Notes: generated from the sequence alone by a model not told the origin. A stretch of 64,000 bases of DNA from an uncultured Clostridia bacterium (GCA_947629985.1 CANRFV010000004.1:90308-154307); one strand, 5' to 3'. Positions 25,156 to 34,912 are shown, counted from the stretch's first letter. Made by a program: numbers and translations.

Positions 25156-27465
25156 TTGGAAATTACTGTAAAGGGCACGGTTTCGGCAATTATTTACCGA
25201 AACGAAGAAAACGGCTACACCGTATTGAATATGGAAACCGTCGACGGGGACAATATAACCTGCGTCGGCAATTTTGCCACGCTTGCGGTGGGCGCCGTTT
25301 TGAACGTTACGGGCAAAGTGTCGGTACACAGCCGTTACGGCGAGCAAATAGCCGTGCAAAATTACACCGTGTGCAATCCCACTTCCAAGCAGGGCATAGT
25401 AAAGTATCTTGGCAGCGGACTTATCAAGGGCGTGGGCGAAGTTACGGCAAATAACATCTATGCCAAGTTCGGCGACGACACATTCGGCGTAATCGAAAAC
25501 AACCCTATGTTGCTTTCTACCGTAAGGGGCATTTCGGCAAAAAAGGCAATGGATATTGCCAACGCCGTTGCCGAACTTAAAGGTATGCAACAACAGGTAA
25601 TGTTTTTGCAAAGTTACGGTATAACGGTAAACCTTGCCGTCAAAATTTACAATATCTACAAGGGCGATACCAAACGCCTTGTACTCGAAAACCCTTACCG
25701 CCTTATCGACGACGTGGACGGCGTGGGTTTTGTTACCGCGGACAAGATCGCGCAAAGTATGGGTATCGAACCCGTAAGCGAATTTCGCGTGCGCGCGGCA
25801 ATCATTTATATGTTAAAGGAAGCCGCCGAAAAACAGGGCAACACCTACCTTGTGTTCGACGACCTTATGTCGGCGTGTTCTACGCTGCTGGACGTGGATC
25901 TTACTCTGCACGGTCAGTTGGTAGAGGACACCGTAACCAAGTTGATATTGGAGCCCGCCGTCAAAACTTTCCAAATAGAAGGGCAACGCTGTATATCGCT
26001 TGCGCGGTACTACAAGTTGGAGCGCGCAATAGCCACTCGTCTCGTTACTCTCAACAACGACGCCAAGCGTATTCTCATCGACGCGGAGTCGCTTATCGGG
26101 CAATTCGAACGGGTAAACGGAATAACATTCCACGCGGGTCAATCGGGCGCGGTAAAATCTGCGCTGATCAACGGCGTAACGGTAATTACGGGCGGACCGG
26201 GCACGGGCAAAACCACCATAATCAAGTGTATTGCGCAAATTTTGGGCGAACACGGCTTGCGGTTGGAATTTTGCGCGCCCACAGGCAGAGCCGCCAAACG
26301 TTTGTCGCAATCCACGGGGCAGGACGCAAAAACCATTCATCGCCTGCTGGGCTACGAAACGCACGGCGACAAAATGGCGTTTAAGTACAATCGTTACAAC
26401 ACATTGCCCTGCGACGTGGTAATAGTGGACGAACTGTCCATGGTGGACGTATCGGTAATGTACAGTTTGCTTTCCGCATTGGAAAACGGCACCCGCCTTG
26501 TGTTGGTGGGCGACAAAGACCAACTTCCCAGCGTGGGCGCGGGCAACGTGCTTGCCGATATTATTCGCAGCGGCGTAATAGAAATACGTTATTTAACGCA
26601 TATTTACCGCCAATCGGAGGACAGCCTTATCGTGTCCAACGCGCATCTTATCAACAAGGGACACATGCCCGAGATCAACAACAAAAGCAAAGATTTCTTT
26701 GTAATGAATTACAACGATTTTCAGCAGATCTCGGATACGGTAGTGGAGTTGGTAACCACCCGTCTGCCCAAGTTTACGGGGTTGCCGCCGTCGGAAATTC
26801 AGGTTCTCGGCGCGTTGAAGAGTGGTGTTGCGGGGGTGGAAAATCTCAATTTGCGCTTGCAGCAGGCGCTTAATCCGCGCGTGTTCGGCAAGGCGGAATT
26901 TCAGGTGGGCAAGTCGTGTATTCGCGAAGGCGACAGGGTAATGCAGACGGTAAACAATTACGATCTGCCCTACGTCAAGTTCAATGCAGACGGCACCGCG
27001 TCCGACGGGCAGGGCGTTTTCAACGGCGATATAGGCGAAGTTCGGCGCGTAGACCGCGCAAACGGCATTGTGGAAGTGTGCTTCGACGACAACCGCGTGG
27101 CAACCTACACCGAAACGGAACTGAGCGACATTCAACTCGCCTACGCCATTACCATACACAAAAGTCAAGGCAGCGAGTTCGAAGTGGTAGTTGTGCCGTT
27201 GGTAAACGGACCGCCCACAATAATAAACAAAAATCTGCTGTACACAGCAATAACCCGCGCCAAGCGTGCGGTAGTGCTTGTTGGCAGCAAAAAAATACTT
27301 GCGTTGATGATCCACAACAACTATGTTGCGGCGCGCACAACCAATTTGTGCCGTTTTTTGCAGGAAGAAAACGCCGTACACATCAAATATTTCGGCGCGC
27401 CTGTCGACAGCGGCGCGCAACAATCCGAAACGGCGGAGCCAAGCGATGACGAAGATATCTATTAA
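25156..27465 (+). CDS. recD2: ATP-dependent RecD2-type DNA helicase
   Basis: 769 residues. RecD-like superfamily 1B 5'-3' helicase acting without RecBC. N-terminal OB-like domain, helix-hairpin-helix region (GSGLIKGVGEVTA, VDGVGFVTADKIA), Walker A GGPGTGKTT near residue 345, DELSMVD (Walker B) and the C-terminal AITIHKSQGSEF motif VI region with YTAITRAK. The TTG start is accepted because the following residues (a GTVSAIIYRNEENGYTVL-type segment) match the RecD2 N-terminus. Its 3' end overlaps comF by 20 nt. Confidence 0.96.
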   Translation: MEITVKGTVSAIIYRNEENGYTVLNMETVDGDNITCVGNFATLAVGAVLNVTGKVSVHSRYGEQIAVQNYTVCNPTSKQGIVKYLGSGLIKGVGEVTANNIYAKFGDDTFGVIENNPMLLSTVRGISAKKAMDIANAVAELKGMQQQVMFLQSYGITVNLAVKIYNIYKGDTKRLVLENPYRLIDDVDGVGFVTADKIAQSMGIEPVSEFRVRAAIIYMLKEAAEKQGNTYLVFDDLMSACSTLLDVDLTLHGQLVEDTVTKLILEPAVKTFQIEGQRCISLARYYKLERAIATRLVTLNNDAKRILIDAESLIGQFERVNGITFHAGQSGAVKSALINGVTVITGGPGTGKTTIIKCIAQILGEHGLRLEFCAPTGRAAKRLSQSTGQDAKTIHRLLGYETHGDKMAFKYNRYNTLPCDVVIVDELSMVDVSVMYSLLSALENGTRLVLVGDKDQLPSVGAGNVLADIIRSGVIEIRYLTHIYRQSEDSLIVSNAHLINKGHMPEINNKSKDFFVMNYNDFQQISDTVVELVTTRLPKFTGLPPSEIQVLGALKSGVAGVENLNLRLQQALNPRVFGKAEFQVGKSCIREGDRVMQTVNNYDLPYVKFNADGTASDGQGVFNGDIGEVRRVDRANGIVEVCFDDNRVATYTETELSDIQLAYAITIHKSQGSEFEVVVVPLVNGPPTIINKNLLYTAITRAKRAVVLVGSKKILALMIHNNYVAARTTNLCRFLQEENAVHIKYFGAPVDSGAQQSETAEPSDDEDIY

Positions 27466-28234
27466 GTTGTCCCGGGCGCTTTCGCACGTATTCGCGCCCA
27501 CAAAGTTTCGGTGTATGATATGCGGCGCGGACGTATTTGACGGATTGGGCTTTTGTTCGCATTGCAAGCGCGACGTGGTATTCAACAACGGCAAAACCTG
27601 TCTGCGTTGCGGCGTGGGCATCGACGGCGCCGAAGATTACTGCACAAATTGCGCTTTCGACAAAATTTATTTCGATCGCGCCTATTCCGTGTTCAGTTAC
27701 GAAGGCGCGGTTCGGCAGGCGATTTTGCAGATGAAATTTGCCAATATGGGCAGTTATGCCGCCGTTTTTGCCGAATATTTGGTATTTATGGCGCAAAAGC
27801 ACAATTTGCAGTACGACGCGGTAACATTTGCGCCAATGTCGGCGCAGTCGCTTAAAAAACGTCGATACAATCAGGCGCAGTTGCTTGCGCGGCACTTTTG
27901 TGATATACTTGACCAAGACGATATGTTGTGCCAAGCGGTAACAAAAGTAAAGGAAACTTCGCCGCAGGAGCAACTTGACAAAGCCCAACGCAAAACCAAT
28001 CTTGTGGGCGCGTACAAAATAAACGCCGACGTAAAAGGCAAGCGCGTGTTGGTAATAGACGACGTCAAAACAACGGGCGCAACGCTCAACGAGTGTGCCA
28101 AGGTACTCAAACGCGCCGGCGCCGTACAGGTAATAGGCTTGACCGTTGCCGCGCGCAAAGAAAACGTAATGTACGACGGGGACGAAGAATATTACGTTCG
28201 GCACAATTCGGGCAAATCCAACAAAAATATTTAG
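27446..28234 (+). CDS. comF: ComF-family phosphoribosyltransferase-like protein
   Basis: 262 residues. Four CxxC zinc-binding pairs in the N-terminus (CMIC, CSHC, CLRC, CTNC) and a type I PRTase domain with the PRPP loop VLVIDDVKTTGAT near residue 200. Bacillota ComF is needed for DNA uptake, probably bridging the ComFA helicase and single-strand DNA processing. No comFA or other com gene is here; linkage to recD2 and secA is the only context. The ATG lies inside the 3' end of recD2; upstream in-frame codons would only extend the overlap. Confidence 0.92.
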   Translation: MTKISIKLSRALSHVFAPTKFRCMICGADVFDGLGFCSHCKRDVVFNNGKTCLRCGVGIDGAEDYCTNCAFDKIYFDRAYSVFSYEGAVRQAILQMKFANMGSYAAVFAEYLVFMAQKHNLQYDAVTFAPMSAQSLKKRRYNQAQLLARHFCDILDQDDMLCQAVTKVKETSPQEQLDKAQRKTNLVGAYKINADVKGKRVLVIDDVKTTGATLNECAKVLKRAGAVQVIGLTVAARKENVMYDGDEEYYVRHNSGKSNKNI

Positions 28235-28282
28235 TTTTGCCTTGCGCAAACTTACAATTGTTATTCAGTAAAGGAAAAAGGT

Positions 28283-31099
28283 ATGAAAGATAATTACGGC
28301 GGAGCCAACGCCCGCGCGGTAAAAAAACTCGAAAAGATCGCGCGGTTGGTAGAAGAAAAAGAATCTTTGTATGTAAATATGTCCGACGAGCAGTTGCAGG
28401 AACAGACGCAAATTTTGCGCCGTCGTTTGGACAACGGCGAAACGCTGGACGACTTGCTGCCGGACGCATACGCCGTCTGCCGCGAAGCGAGCAAGCGCGT
28501 ACTCAATCAACGTCATTTCCACGTTCAGTTGTTGGGCGGCATAGCGTTGCACCAAGGGCGTATATGCCAAATGGCAACGGGCGAAGGCAAAACTTTGACA
28601 GAAACTTTGCCCGCGTATCTCAACGCGCTTACGGGTAACGGCGTACACATCGTAACGGTAAACGAATATCTTGCCACCCGCGATATGGAGTGGATGGGCA
28701 AAATATTCCGCTTTTTGGGTTTGACGGTGGGCGTAACGCTCAACCAGCAAAGCGCCCGCGAAAAGCGTCAAGCGTACGCCTGCGACATAACCTACGGCAC
28801 CAATAACGAATTCGGTTTCGACTATTTGCGCGACAATATGTCCACAAGCCGCGCCGCGTGCGTTCAACGCGGACTTAACTTTGTTATCATCGACGAAGTG
28901 GACAGCATTTTGATCGACGAAGCGCGCACACCTTTAATTATCAGCGGTCCCAGCGGCAAGTCGAGCGAAACATACGTTACGGCAAACAGGTTTGTGTGTA
29001 CTTTGCAAAACAGCACAAACGTCAACGAAGAAGGCAAAACCGACGACAAGGACGACGAGCCCAACGGCGACTATGTTGTGGATCGCAAGCAAAAAACCGT
29101 CCGTCTTACCGACAAGGGCGTAGTCAAGGCGGAGCGCTTTTTCAAATTGGACAACCTGTCCGCGCCGGAAAACACCGAACTCAACCACTATATAAACAAC
29201 GCTCTCAAAGCGCACGCGATAATGCACCGCGACGACGATTACATTGTGGACAAGGGACAAATCGTCATCGTAGACTCGTTTACGGGGCGCAAAATGGAAG
29301 GCAGACGTTTCAGCAACGGTTTGCATCAGGCAATAGAAGCGAAAGAACACGTTACGATAAAGGAAGAAAACAAAACTCTCGCCACGATAACATTCCAAAA
29401 CTATTTCCGCCTGTACCACAAACTAAGCGGAATGACGGGTACTGCCAAAACCGAAGAGCAGGAATTTAACACCATATACAACATCGACGTTGTGGCAATA
29501 CCCACCAACCTGCCTATGATAAGGGAAGATTACCCCGACTTGATTTACAGCACGCGTCAGGGCAAATTGCGCGCAATAGTCAACGAGATAGTCAAACGCC
29601 ACGCCACGGGGCAACCCCTGCTTGTGGGTACTATTACCGTGGAAAAGAGCGAAGAACTGTCCAAACTGCTCAAAGAAGCGAACGTCAAGCATAACGTGCT
29701 TAACGCCAAGTTCCACCGCCGCGAAGCGGAAATAGTGGCGCAGGCGGGCAGATACGGCGCGGTAACCATCGCCACCAATATGGCGGGGCGCGGAACGGAT
29801 ATTCTGTTGGGCGGCAACCCCGAATTCTTGGCAAAGCAGGAAATGAAACGTCAGGGCTACGAGGACGAGCAAATAGAACTTTCCACAAGTTTTGCCAAGG
29901 GCGACGAAGAAACCGAACGGTTAAAACAGGTTTACGCGCAGTTGGTAAAACGTTTCAAGCAGGAAACCGACGAAGAAAAACAGCGCGTAATCGCCGCGGG
30001 CGGTTTGTGCGTTATCGGTACGGAGCGGCACGATTCCCGCCGTATCGACGACCAATTGCGCGGCAGAAGCGGACGTCAGGGCGACCCCGGTTGCAGTATG
30101 TTCTTTTTGTCCGTCGAAGACGATATGATCAAGGTGTTCGGCGGCGATATGATGCAACGCGTAATGATGTTTGTCAAGTTTGACGAAGACGCGCCTTTGC
30201 AATCGCGTATGCTGTCCAAGGTGGTGGAATCCGCGCAAAAGCGCATCGAAGGTCTGCATTTTTCCGGACGTAAAAACGTATTGCAATACGACGACGTAAA
30301 CAATCAGCAACGCAAGGTCATCTACAAGGAGCGCGACCGCATACTCGACAACGACGACGTCCACTCGGACATTATCGCAATGGTGCCGGAATATTGTCGT
30401 TACGCGCTTGCCGAAGCCTGCGACAGCGACGAAAACGTAGACAATTGGGATCTGGACAAGGTAAACAAGGCGCTTGCCAATTACTTTGCGTTTGAACAGC
30501 CCATTGTAACGCCGCAGGATCTTACTTCCGCGCGCGACGTTTGCGATATGCTTGCCAAGCGTTGCGTCGAATATCTGGACGGCCGTTTGGGCGAAGAAAA
30601 CGTCGGCAACGTAGTACCCTTCCGCGAAGCGGAGCGCTTTGTTTTGCTACGCACGATCGACAACTTGTGGATGGATCACATCGACGCGCTGGACGACTTG
30701 CGTCAGGGCGTGGGCTTGCAGGCGATAGGTCAACACGATCCTCTGCTTGTGTACAAAAAGGAAGCGTTTGATATGTTCGAAAAACTCAACGAGCAAATCC
30801 GCGTTCAAACCTTGCGTATGCTTACCTTCGCCCGCATAGTGCAAACTTTGCGCGTAAACGTCAAGTCGGATACCCCCGTCAATCAGGAAAAGAAACTCAA
30901 CGGACCGTGTCCGTGCGGCAGCGGCAAAAAGTACAAAAACTGCTGTTATGCCAAGGACCTGCTTAAACAGCGCGAACAGCAAGCCGCCGACGGCGCAAGC
31001 AACGCGGACGCGCCGCAACAGCCGCTTACCAAACAGCAGGAATATGCGCTCAAACGTCAACAGCGCAAAGAGCAAAAAGAGCAAAAAAACAACAAATAA
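28283..31099 (+). CDS. secA: Preprotein translocase subunit SecA
   Basis: 938 residues. ATPase motor that drives unfolded proteins through SecYEG. Visible: MATGEGKTL (Walker A), VIIDEVDSILIDEARTPLIISGP (Walker B and adjacent), YRLYHKLSGMTGTA, MAGRGTDI and RIDDQLRGRSGRQGDPG (helicase motif VI). The C-terminus has the SEC-C zinc motif GPCPCGSGKKYKNCC, followed by a Q/K-rich tail. Only one secA is seen in the window. ATG has AGGAAAAAGG ahead. It lies 48 nt after comF and 39 nt before prfB. Confidence 0.98.
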   Translation: MKDNYGGANARAVKKLEKIARLVEEKESLYVNMSDEQLQEQTQILRRRLDNGETLDDLLPDAYAVCREASKRVLNQRHFHVQLLGGIALHQGRICQMATGEGKTLTETLPAYLNALTGNGVHIVTVNEYLATRDMEWMGKIFRFLGLTVGVTLNQQSAREKRQAYACDITYGTNNEFGFDYLRDNMSTSRAACVQRGLNFVIIDEVDSILIDEARTPLIISGPSGKSSETYVTANRFVCTLQNSTNVNEEGKTDDKDDEPNGDYVVDRKQKTVRLTDKGVVKAERFFKLDNLSAPENTELNHYINNALKAHAIMHRDDDYIVDKGQIVIVDSFTGRKMEGRRFSNGLHQAIEAKEHVTIKEENKTLATITFQNYFRLYHKLSGMTGTAKTEEQEFNTIYNIDVVAIPTNLPMIREDYPDLIYSTRQGKLRAIVNEIVKRHATGQPLLVGTITVEKSEELSKLLKEANVKHNVLNAKFHRREAEIVAQAGRYGAVTIATNMAGRGTDILLGGNPEFLAKQEMKRQGYEDEQIELSTSFAKGDEETERLKQVYAQLVKRFKQETDEEKQRVIAAGGLCVIGTERHDSRRIDDQLRGRSGRQGDPGCSMFFLSVEDDMIKVFGGDMMQRVMMFVKFDEDAPLQSRMLSKVVESAQKRIEGLHFSGRKNVLQYDDVNNQQRKVIYKERDRILDNDDVHSDIIAMVPEYCRYALAEACDSDENVDNWDLDKVNKALANYFAFEQPIVTPQDLTSARDVCDMLAKRCVEYLDGRLGEENVGNVVPFREAERFVLLRTIDNLWMDHIDALDDLRQGVGLQAIGQHDPLLVYKKEAFDMFEKLNEQIRVQTLRMLTFARIVQTLRVNVKSDTPVNQEKKLNGPCPCGSGKKYKNCCYAKDLLKQREQQAADGASNADAPQQPLTKQQEYALKRQQRKEQKEQKNNK

Positions 31100-31138
31100 A
31101 TCACTGTGCGGCAATTTTTACGCACAAACGGTCAATTT

Positions 31139-32233
31139 ATGGTACAAATCGAAGAACTTAAACTTAACATCAGGGATCTGCAAAGCAAACTTAAAGGCAT
31201 AGGCGAAAGTTTGAACATTCCCAAGTTGCAAAGCGAGTTGGACACCCTTACCGCACAGCAACATCAGGCGGATTTTTGGAACGACGTCAAGACCGCCCAA
31301 CAGGTAAGTCAGCGCGCCAAAAACATCGAAAATAAACTTGCCGCATATGCCGCGCTTAACAGGCGCCTTGCGGATATATGCGATCTTGTGGAGTTGTGCG
31401 ACGCCGAACCCACAATGTTGGAAGAAACGGCTGCCGAACTTGCGCAAATTACCGCCGAGATCAACGAAATGCACATTGCAACGTTGCTTTCGGGCAAATA
31501 CGACGCCAACAACGCCATACTTACGTTGCACGCGGGCGCGGGCGGTACCGAAGCGCAGGATTGGGTGCAGATGCTTTACCGTATGTACACCCGCTATGCC
31601 GAGCGGCGCGGATACAAGGTGGAAGTGCTCGACCGTCTTGACGGCGACGAAGCGGGAATAAAATCCGTTACGTTCGAAGTTATCGGCGACAACGCCTACG
31701 GCTACTTAAAGGCGGAAAAGGGCGTTCACCGCTTGGTGCGCATTTCGCCGTTCGATTCGCAAAAACGTCGGCATACAAGTTTCGCTTCGTTGGAAGTAAT
31801 GCCGGAATTGCCGCAGGACAACGACGTCGCAATAGACGACAAGGACCTTAAGATCGACACCTATCGCAGCAGCGGCGCGGGCGGACAGCACGTAAACAAA
31901 ACCGAAAGCGCAATACGCATTACTCACCTGCCCACGGGCATTGTGGTAAGTTGCCAAAACGAACGCAGTCAGATACAAAACCGTGAACAGGCAATGATGA
32001 TGTTGCGCAGCAAATTGGCGGAACTTAAAGAGCGCGAACAAATGGAAGAAGCGCTGTCTATCAAGGGCGAAATCAAAAAAATCGAATGGGGCAGCCAAAT
32101 ACGCTCATACGTATTTTGCCCGTACACATTGGTAAAGGACCATCGCACCAATTTTGAAAACGCCAACGTCGCCGACGTTATGGACGGTAACATTCAACCT
32201 TTTATCGAAGATTATTTGCAAAAAGCATTTTAG
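31139..32233 (+). CDS. prfB: Peptide chain release factor 2
   Basis: 364 residues. It recognises UGA and UAA: the SPF tripeptide (ISPFDSQ) is the RF2 discriminator, and GAGGQHVNKTESA holds the GGQ hydrolysis motif. The frame is open from the start, so the autoregulatory +1 frameshift (CUUUGA) of many bacterial prfB genes is absent. The ATG at 31139 was preferred to the in-frame GTG at 31106, which would add 11 unaligned residues, but neither has a strong ribosome site. It closes the metK-recD2-comF-secA-prfB cluster. Confidence 0.97.
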   Translation: MVQIEELKLNIRDLQSKLKGIGESLNIPKLQSELDTLTAQQHQADFWNDVKTAQQVSQRAKNIENKLAAYAALNRRLADICDLVELCDAEPTMLEETAAELAQITAEINEMHIATLLSGKYDANNAILTLHAGAGGTEAQDWVQMLYRMYTRYAERRGYKVEVLDRLDGDEAGIKSVTFEVIGDNAYGYLKAEKGVHRLVRISPFDSQKRRHTSFASLEVMPELPQDNDVAIDDKDLKIDTYRSSGAGGQHVNKTESAIRITHLPTGIVVSCQNERSQIQNREQAMMMLRSKLAELKEREQMEEALSIKGEIKKIEWGSQIRSYVFCPYTLVKDHRTNFENANVADVMDGNIQPFIEDYLQKAF

Positions 32234-32235
32234 TA

Positions 32236-32267
32236 AATTCCGACCGCACCGCAGTGCGGTCGGAATT
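32236..32267. terminator. Perfect 14-bp hairpin after prfB
   Basis: AATTCCGACCGCAC (32236-32249), loop CGCA, GTGCGGTCGGAATT (32254-32267). There is no T-run, so termination is uncertain; GACC and GGTC resemble the closing helix of block A. Confidence 0.6.
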
Positions 32268-32277
32268 CGTATTTTGC

Positions 32278-32420
32278 CGCAGTACGCCATTCAACAATCT
32301 TAACTTGTCGAGCGGGTTTCAATTAAACTGCCGCAAACTACGCGCCTGCGTAGCAGTCAACCGAGTCCGCACGCGGTGCGGTAGGAATTTGCGTTTGTAC
32401 GCAATACGTTATTCAACAAT
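32278..32420 (+). repeat. Degenerate repeat pair and an inverted block A remnant
   Basis: A 21-nt word beginning CGCA and ending ATTCAACAAT recurs at 32278-32298 and 32400-32420 (18 of 21 identical). Both follow a GGT(C/A)GGAATT tail. Between them, 32356-32374 (GTCAACCGAGTCCGCACGC) is the reverse complement of the 5' arm of block A with one change. This is probably an eroded, inverted element copy. No gene lies between 32234 and 32562. Confidence 0.55.
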
Positions 32421-32501
32421 ACGTAAACTTACGCGAGCATAGCGCGAACAGCAAGAGCCGACAGTTCAACATTGTTAATTTGCGCTAACATTATTTATTT
32501 C

Positions 32502-32530
32502 TTGCTTTTGCGGCAATCGTGTGCTAAAAT
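32502..32530 (+). promoter_or_regulatory. Promoter of the DUF3737-like/patB pair
   Basis: TTGCTT (32502-32507), 17 nt, TAAAAT (32525-32530). Confidence 0.7.
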
Positions 32531-32562
32531 ATAGCAAGAATTTATTATAAGGGTGTTTTACT

Positions 32563-33402
32563 ATGGAAGAACTTAATCGCGGTTATTATGTGGGCGAGCG
32601 CGCAATGTTTGCCGCAAAAAACGCGCACTTTGTGCATGCCACGTTTGCCGACGGAGAATCGCCGCTTAAAGAGAGCGAAAACATCGTATTGGACGACTGT
32701 CTGTTCAAGTGGAAGTATCCCATCTGGTACAGTCGCAATGTGCGCGTAAACAATTGCACTCTGTTCGAAACGGCGCGCGCTGGTATGTGGTACACCGACG
32801 ACATTGTGTTCGACAATTGCATTATCGAAGCACCCAAGTCGTTTCGGCACACAACGCGCCTTACGCTTAACAACGTAACGCTGCCCAACGCCGCCGAAAC
32901 GCTGTGGAATTGCAGCGACGTAACCATCAACAACGTTACGGCAAACGGCACGTATTTTGCAATGAATTGCCGTCGCGTGCGCTGTAACGGCTTGATACTT
33001 ACGGGCGATTACTGTTTTGACGGCGCGCAGGACGTGGAATTGCGCAATTGCAAGTTGCTAAGCAAGGACAGTTTGTGGAACTGCCGCAACGTAACGGTGT
33101 ACGATTCGTTTATTTCGGGCGAATATCTTGCTTGGAACGCCGAAAATCTGACGTTGGTAAACTGCACCGTGGAAAGTTTGCAGGGGCTGTGTTACGTGCG
33201 CAATCTCAAAATGACGGGTTGCACATTGCTAAATACCACGCGCGCGTTTGAATATTCTACCGTGGACGCGCAGTTGTGCGGCACCGTAGACAGCGTCGTA
33301 AACCCAAGCGGCGGCGTAATTCAGGCCGACGGCTTCGGTTCGGTAACGGTGGACGAGCGCTATGTAGACCCCGCCCGTACACAAATTATTTGCAGGAAGT
33401 AA
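32563..33402 (+). CDS. DUF3737-like beta-helix protein
   Basis: 279 residues, no signal peptide. The protein is a run of roughly 20-residue rungs with N/D-rich turns (VLDDCLFKWKYPIWYSRNVRVNN, IVFDNCIIE and similar), the pattern of a right-handed parallel beta helix. It resembles the DUF3737 family, whose role is unknown. It lies 4 nt before a PLP C-S lyase and shares its promoter. Association with that enzyme family is something I recall as recurrent, not something shown here. Cysteine content is high (about 15), mostly in regularly spaced NC turns. Confidence 0.82.
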   Translation: MEELNRGYYVGERAMFAAKNAHFVHATFADGESPLKESENIVLDDCLFKWKYPIWYSRNVRVNNCTLFETARAGMWYTDDIVFDNCIIEAPKSFRHTTRLTLNNVTLPNAAETLWNCSDVTINNVTANGTYFAMNCRRVRCNGLILTGDYCFDGAQDVELRNCKLLSKDSLWNCRNVTVYDSFISGEYLAWNAENLTLVNCTVESLQGLCYVRNLKMTGCTLLNTTRAFEYSTVDAQLCGTVDSVVNPSGGVIQADGFGSVTVDERYVDPARTQIICRK

Positions 33403-33406
33403 CGCT

Positions 33407-34582
33407 ATGACCGATTTCGACAAGACGGTAAACCGTCGCCATACCAATTCGCTCAAATGGGACGTTGACGACAACGAACTGCCAATGTGGGTTGCCGATA
33501 TGGACTTTCCCACGGCGCCGTGCGTAAAGCAAGCGATACTTAACAAAGCCGCCGACGGTATTTTCGGCTACCAAATCGTGCCGCGGCAATGGTACGACGC
33601 AATTTGCAATTGGTGGCGCGTCAGACACGGCTGGAATATCGACCCCAAATGGCTGTGTTTTTGCACGGGAGTGGTTCCCGCAATTACCTGCGGAGTAAAA
33701 CGCCTTACTAATGTAGGCGACAAAGTGCTTGTGCTTACGCCCGTATACGACATATTTTACCATTCGATAGTAAATACGGGCAGGCAGGTGTGCGAGTGTC
33801 CGTTGGATTACGCCGACGGCGTTTATTCCGTCAATTTCGACCTGCTTGACCGACTGCTGTCCGATCCGTTGTGTACAATGATGATATTGTGCAATCCGCA
33901 CAACCCCGTAGGCAAGGTGTGGAGCGGCAGCGAACTTGCGCGCGTAGGCGAACTGTGCCGCAAGTACGGCGTAACGGTGTTGTCTGACGAAATTCACTGC
34001 GACATTACCGCAACGGGCGTAGATTATGTGCCGTTTGGCAGCGTTTCGCCCGTGTGTCGCGACATTTCCGTTACGGCAATATCTCCCAGCAAGGCGTTTA
34101 ATATTGCGGGGTTGCAATCGGCGGCGGTGTGCGTTCCCAATAAATCGCTGCGCGACAAGATGGTGCGCGGGCTAAACAGCGACGAACTTGCCGAGCCCAA
34201 CGCCTTTGCGATAGAAGCGACCGTGGCGGCATATACCGAAGGCGCACAGTGGCTGGACGAATTGCGGCAATATATCGACGGCAATCGCGCGTATGCGGCG
34301 GAATTTTTTGCGTCGCGTTTGGGCGAACTGCGCCTTGTCGGGCAAGACGCGACTTACTTGTTGTGGGTGGATTGCAGTGCGCTAACCGACGATTCCGCGC
34401 GACTGTGCGAGTTTGTTCGCAGCAGCACGGGCTTGTACCTTTCCGACGGAGCCAAGTATCGCGGCAACGGCAAATATTTTGTGCGTATAAATGCGGCGTG
34501 TCCGCGATGCGTGCTTGCGGACGGCTTGCAACGTTTCGAGCGCGCGGTGCGCTTGTACGCCCAAAGCGACGGCGGCAAATAA
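33407..34582 (+). CDS. patB: PLP-dependent C-S lyase, MalY/PatB family
   Basis: 391 residues, fold type I aminotransferase family. Visible: ELPMWVADMDF (the MalY/PatB signature), GVVPAI, CNPHNPVGKVW, LSDEIHCD, and the PLP lysine in SPSKAFNIAG. The C-terminus has FVRINAACPR, with the carboxylate-binding arginine. It should act as cystathionine beta-lyase or cysteine desulfhydrase, releasing thiol or sulfide, ammonia and pyruvate. Substrate range is broad in this family. It is second in a two-gene operon. Confidence 0.93.
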   Translation: MTDFDKTVNRRHTNSLKWDVDDNELPMWVADMDFPTAPCVKQAILNKAADGIFGYQIVPRQWYDAICNWWRVRHGWNIDPKWLCFCTGVVPAITCGVKRLTNVGDKVLVLTPVYDIFYHSIVNTGRQVCECPLDYADGVYSVNFDLLDRLLSDPLCTMMILCNPHNPVGKVWSGSELARVGELCRKYGVTVLSDEIHCDITATGVDYVPFGSVSPVCRDISVTAISPSKAFNIAGLQSAAVCVPNKSLRDKMVRGLNSDELAEPNAFAIEATVAAYTEGAQWLDELRQYIDGNRAYAAEFFASRLGELRLVGQDATYLLWVDCSALTDDSARLCEFVRSSTGLYLSDGAKYRGNGKYFVRINAACPRCVLADGLQRFERAVRLYAQSDGGK

Positions 34583-34767
34583 GTCTGCTTTGCGGCGTTG
34601 GCGCTTTATTTGGTTTTGTTTGCAACTGCGGTAACGAGCGGGCGGCACGGCAGTCTCGCTTGCTTGTATCGAATTGTCGCATATTGCCCCGCTCAAAATA
34701 AAAATTGTCGGTTGCGCGCAATAGTGCGGCTACCGAACAAATTTCAATCTATCTTACGTTTTTTATT

Positions 34768-34794
34768 CGACGCGCCGTTCGGCGCGTCGTTTTT
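34768..34794 (+). terminator. Terminator of the DUF3737-like/patB operon
   Basis: CGACGCGCC (34768-34776), loop GTTC, GGCGCGTCG (34781-34789), T5. The remaining sequence from 34583 to 34912 holds no recognisable gene. Confidence 0.92.
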
Positions 34795-34912
34795 GTGTGT
34801 GTTTTACGCGTTTTTAACGTAGGCAAGGCAACCAAAAACGGAATACAACCTTGTTTTCGTTGCGCTCCGTTATTGTCGTTTTGCTGCGCGGCGCGCCCTT
34901 TTGGGCAGGGTT

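Noticed and set aside
23917..25755. 612-codon open frame on the minus strand over metK and recD2
   Set aside because: It is antisense to two clear genes and arises from codon bias; no recognisable motif in its translation.
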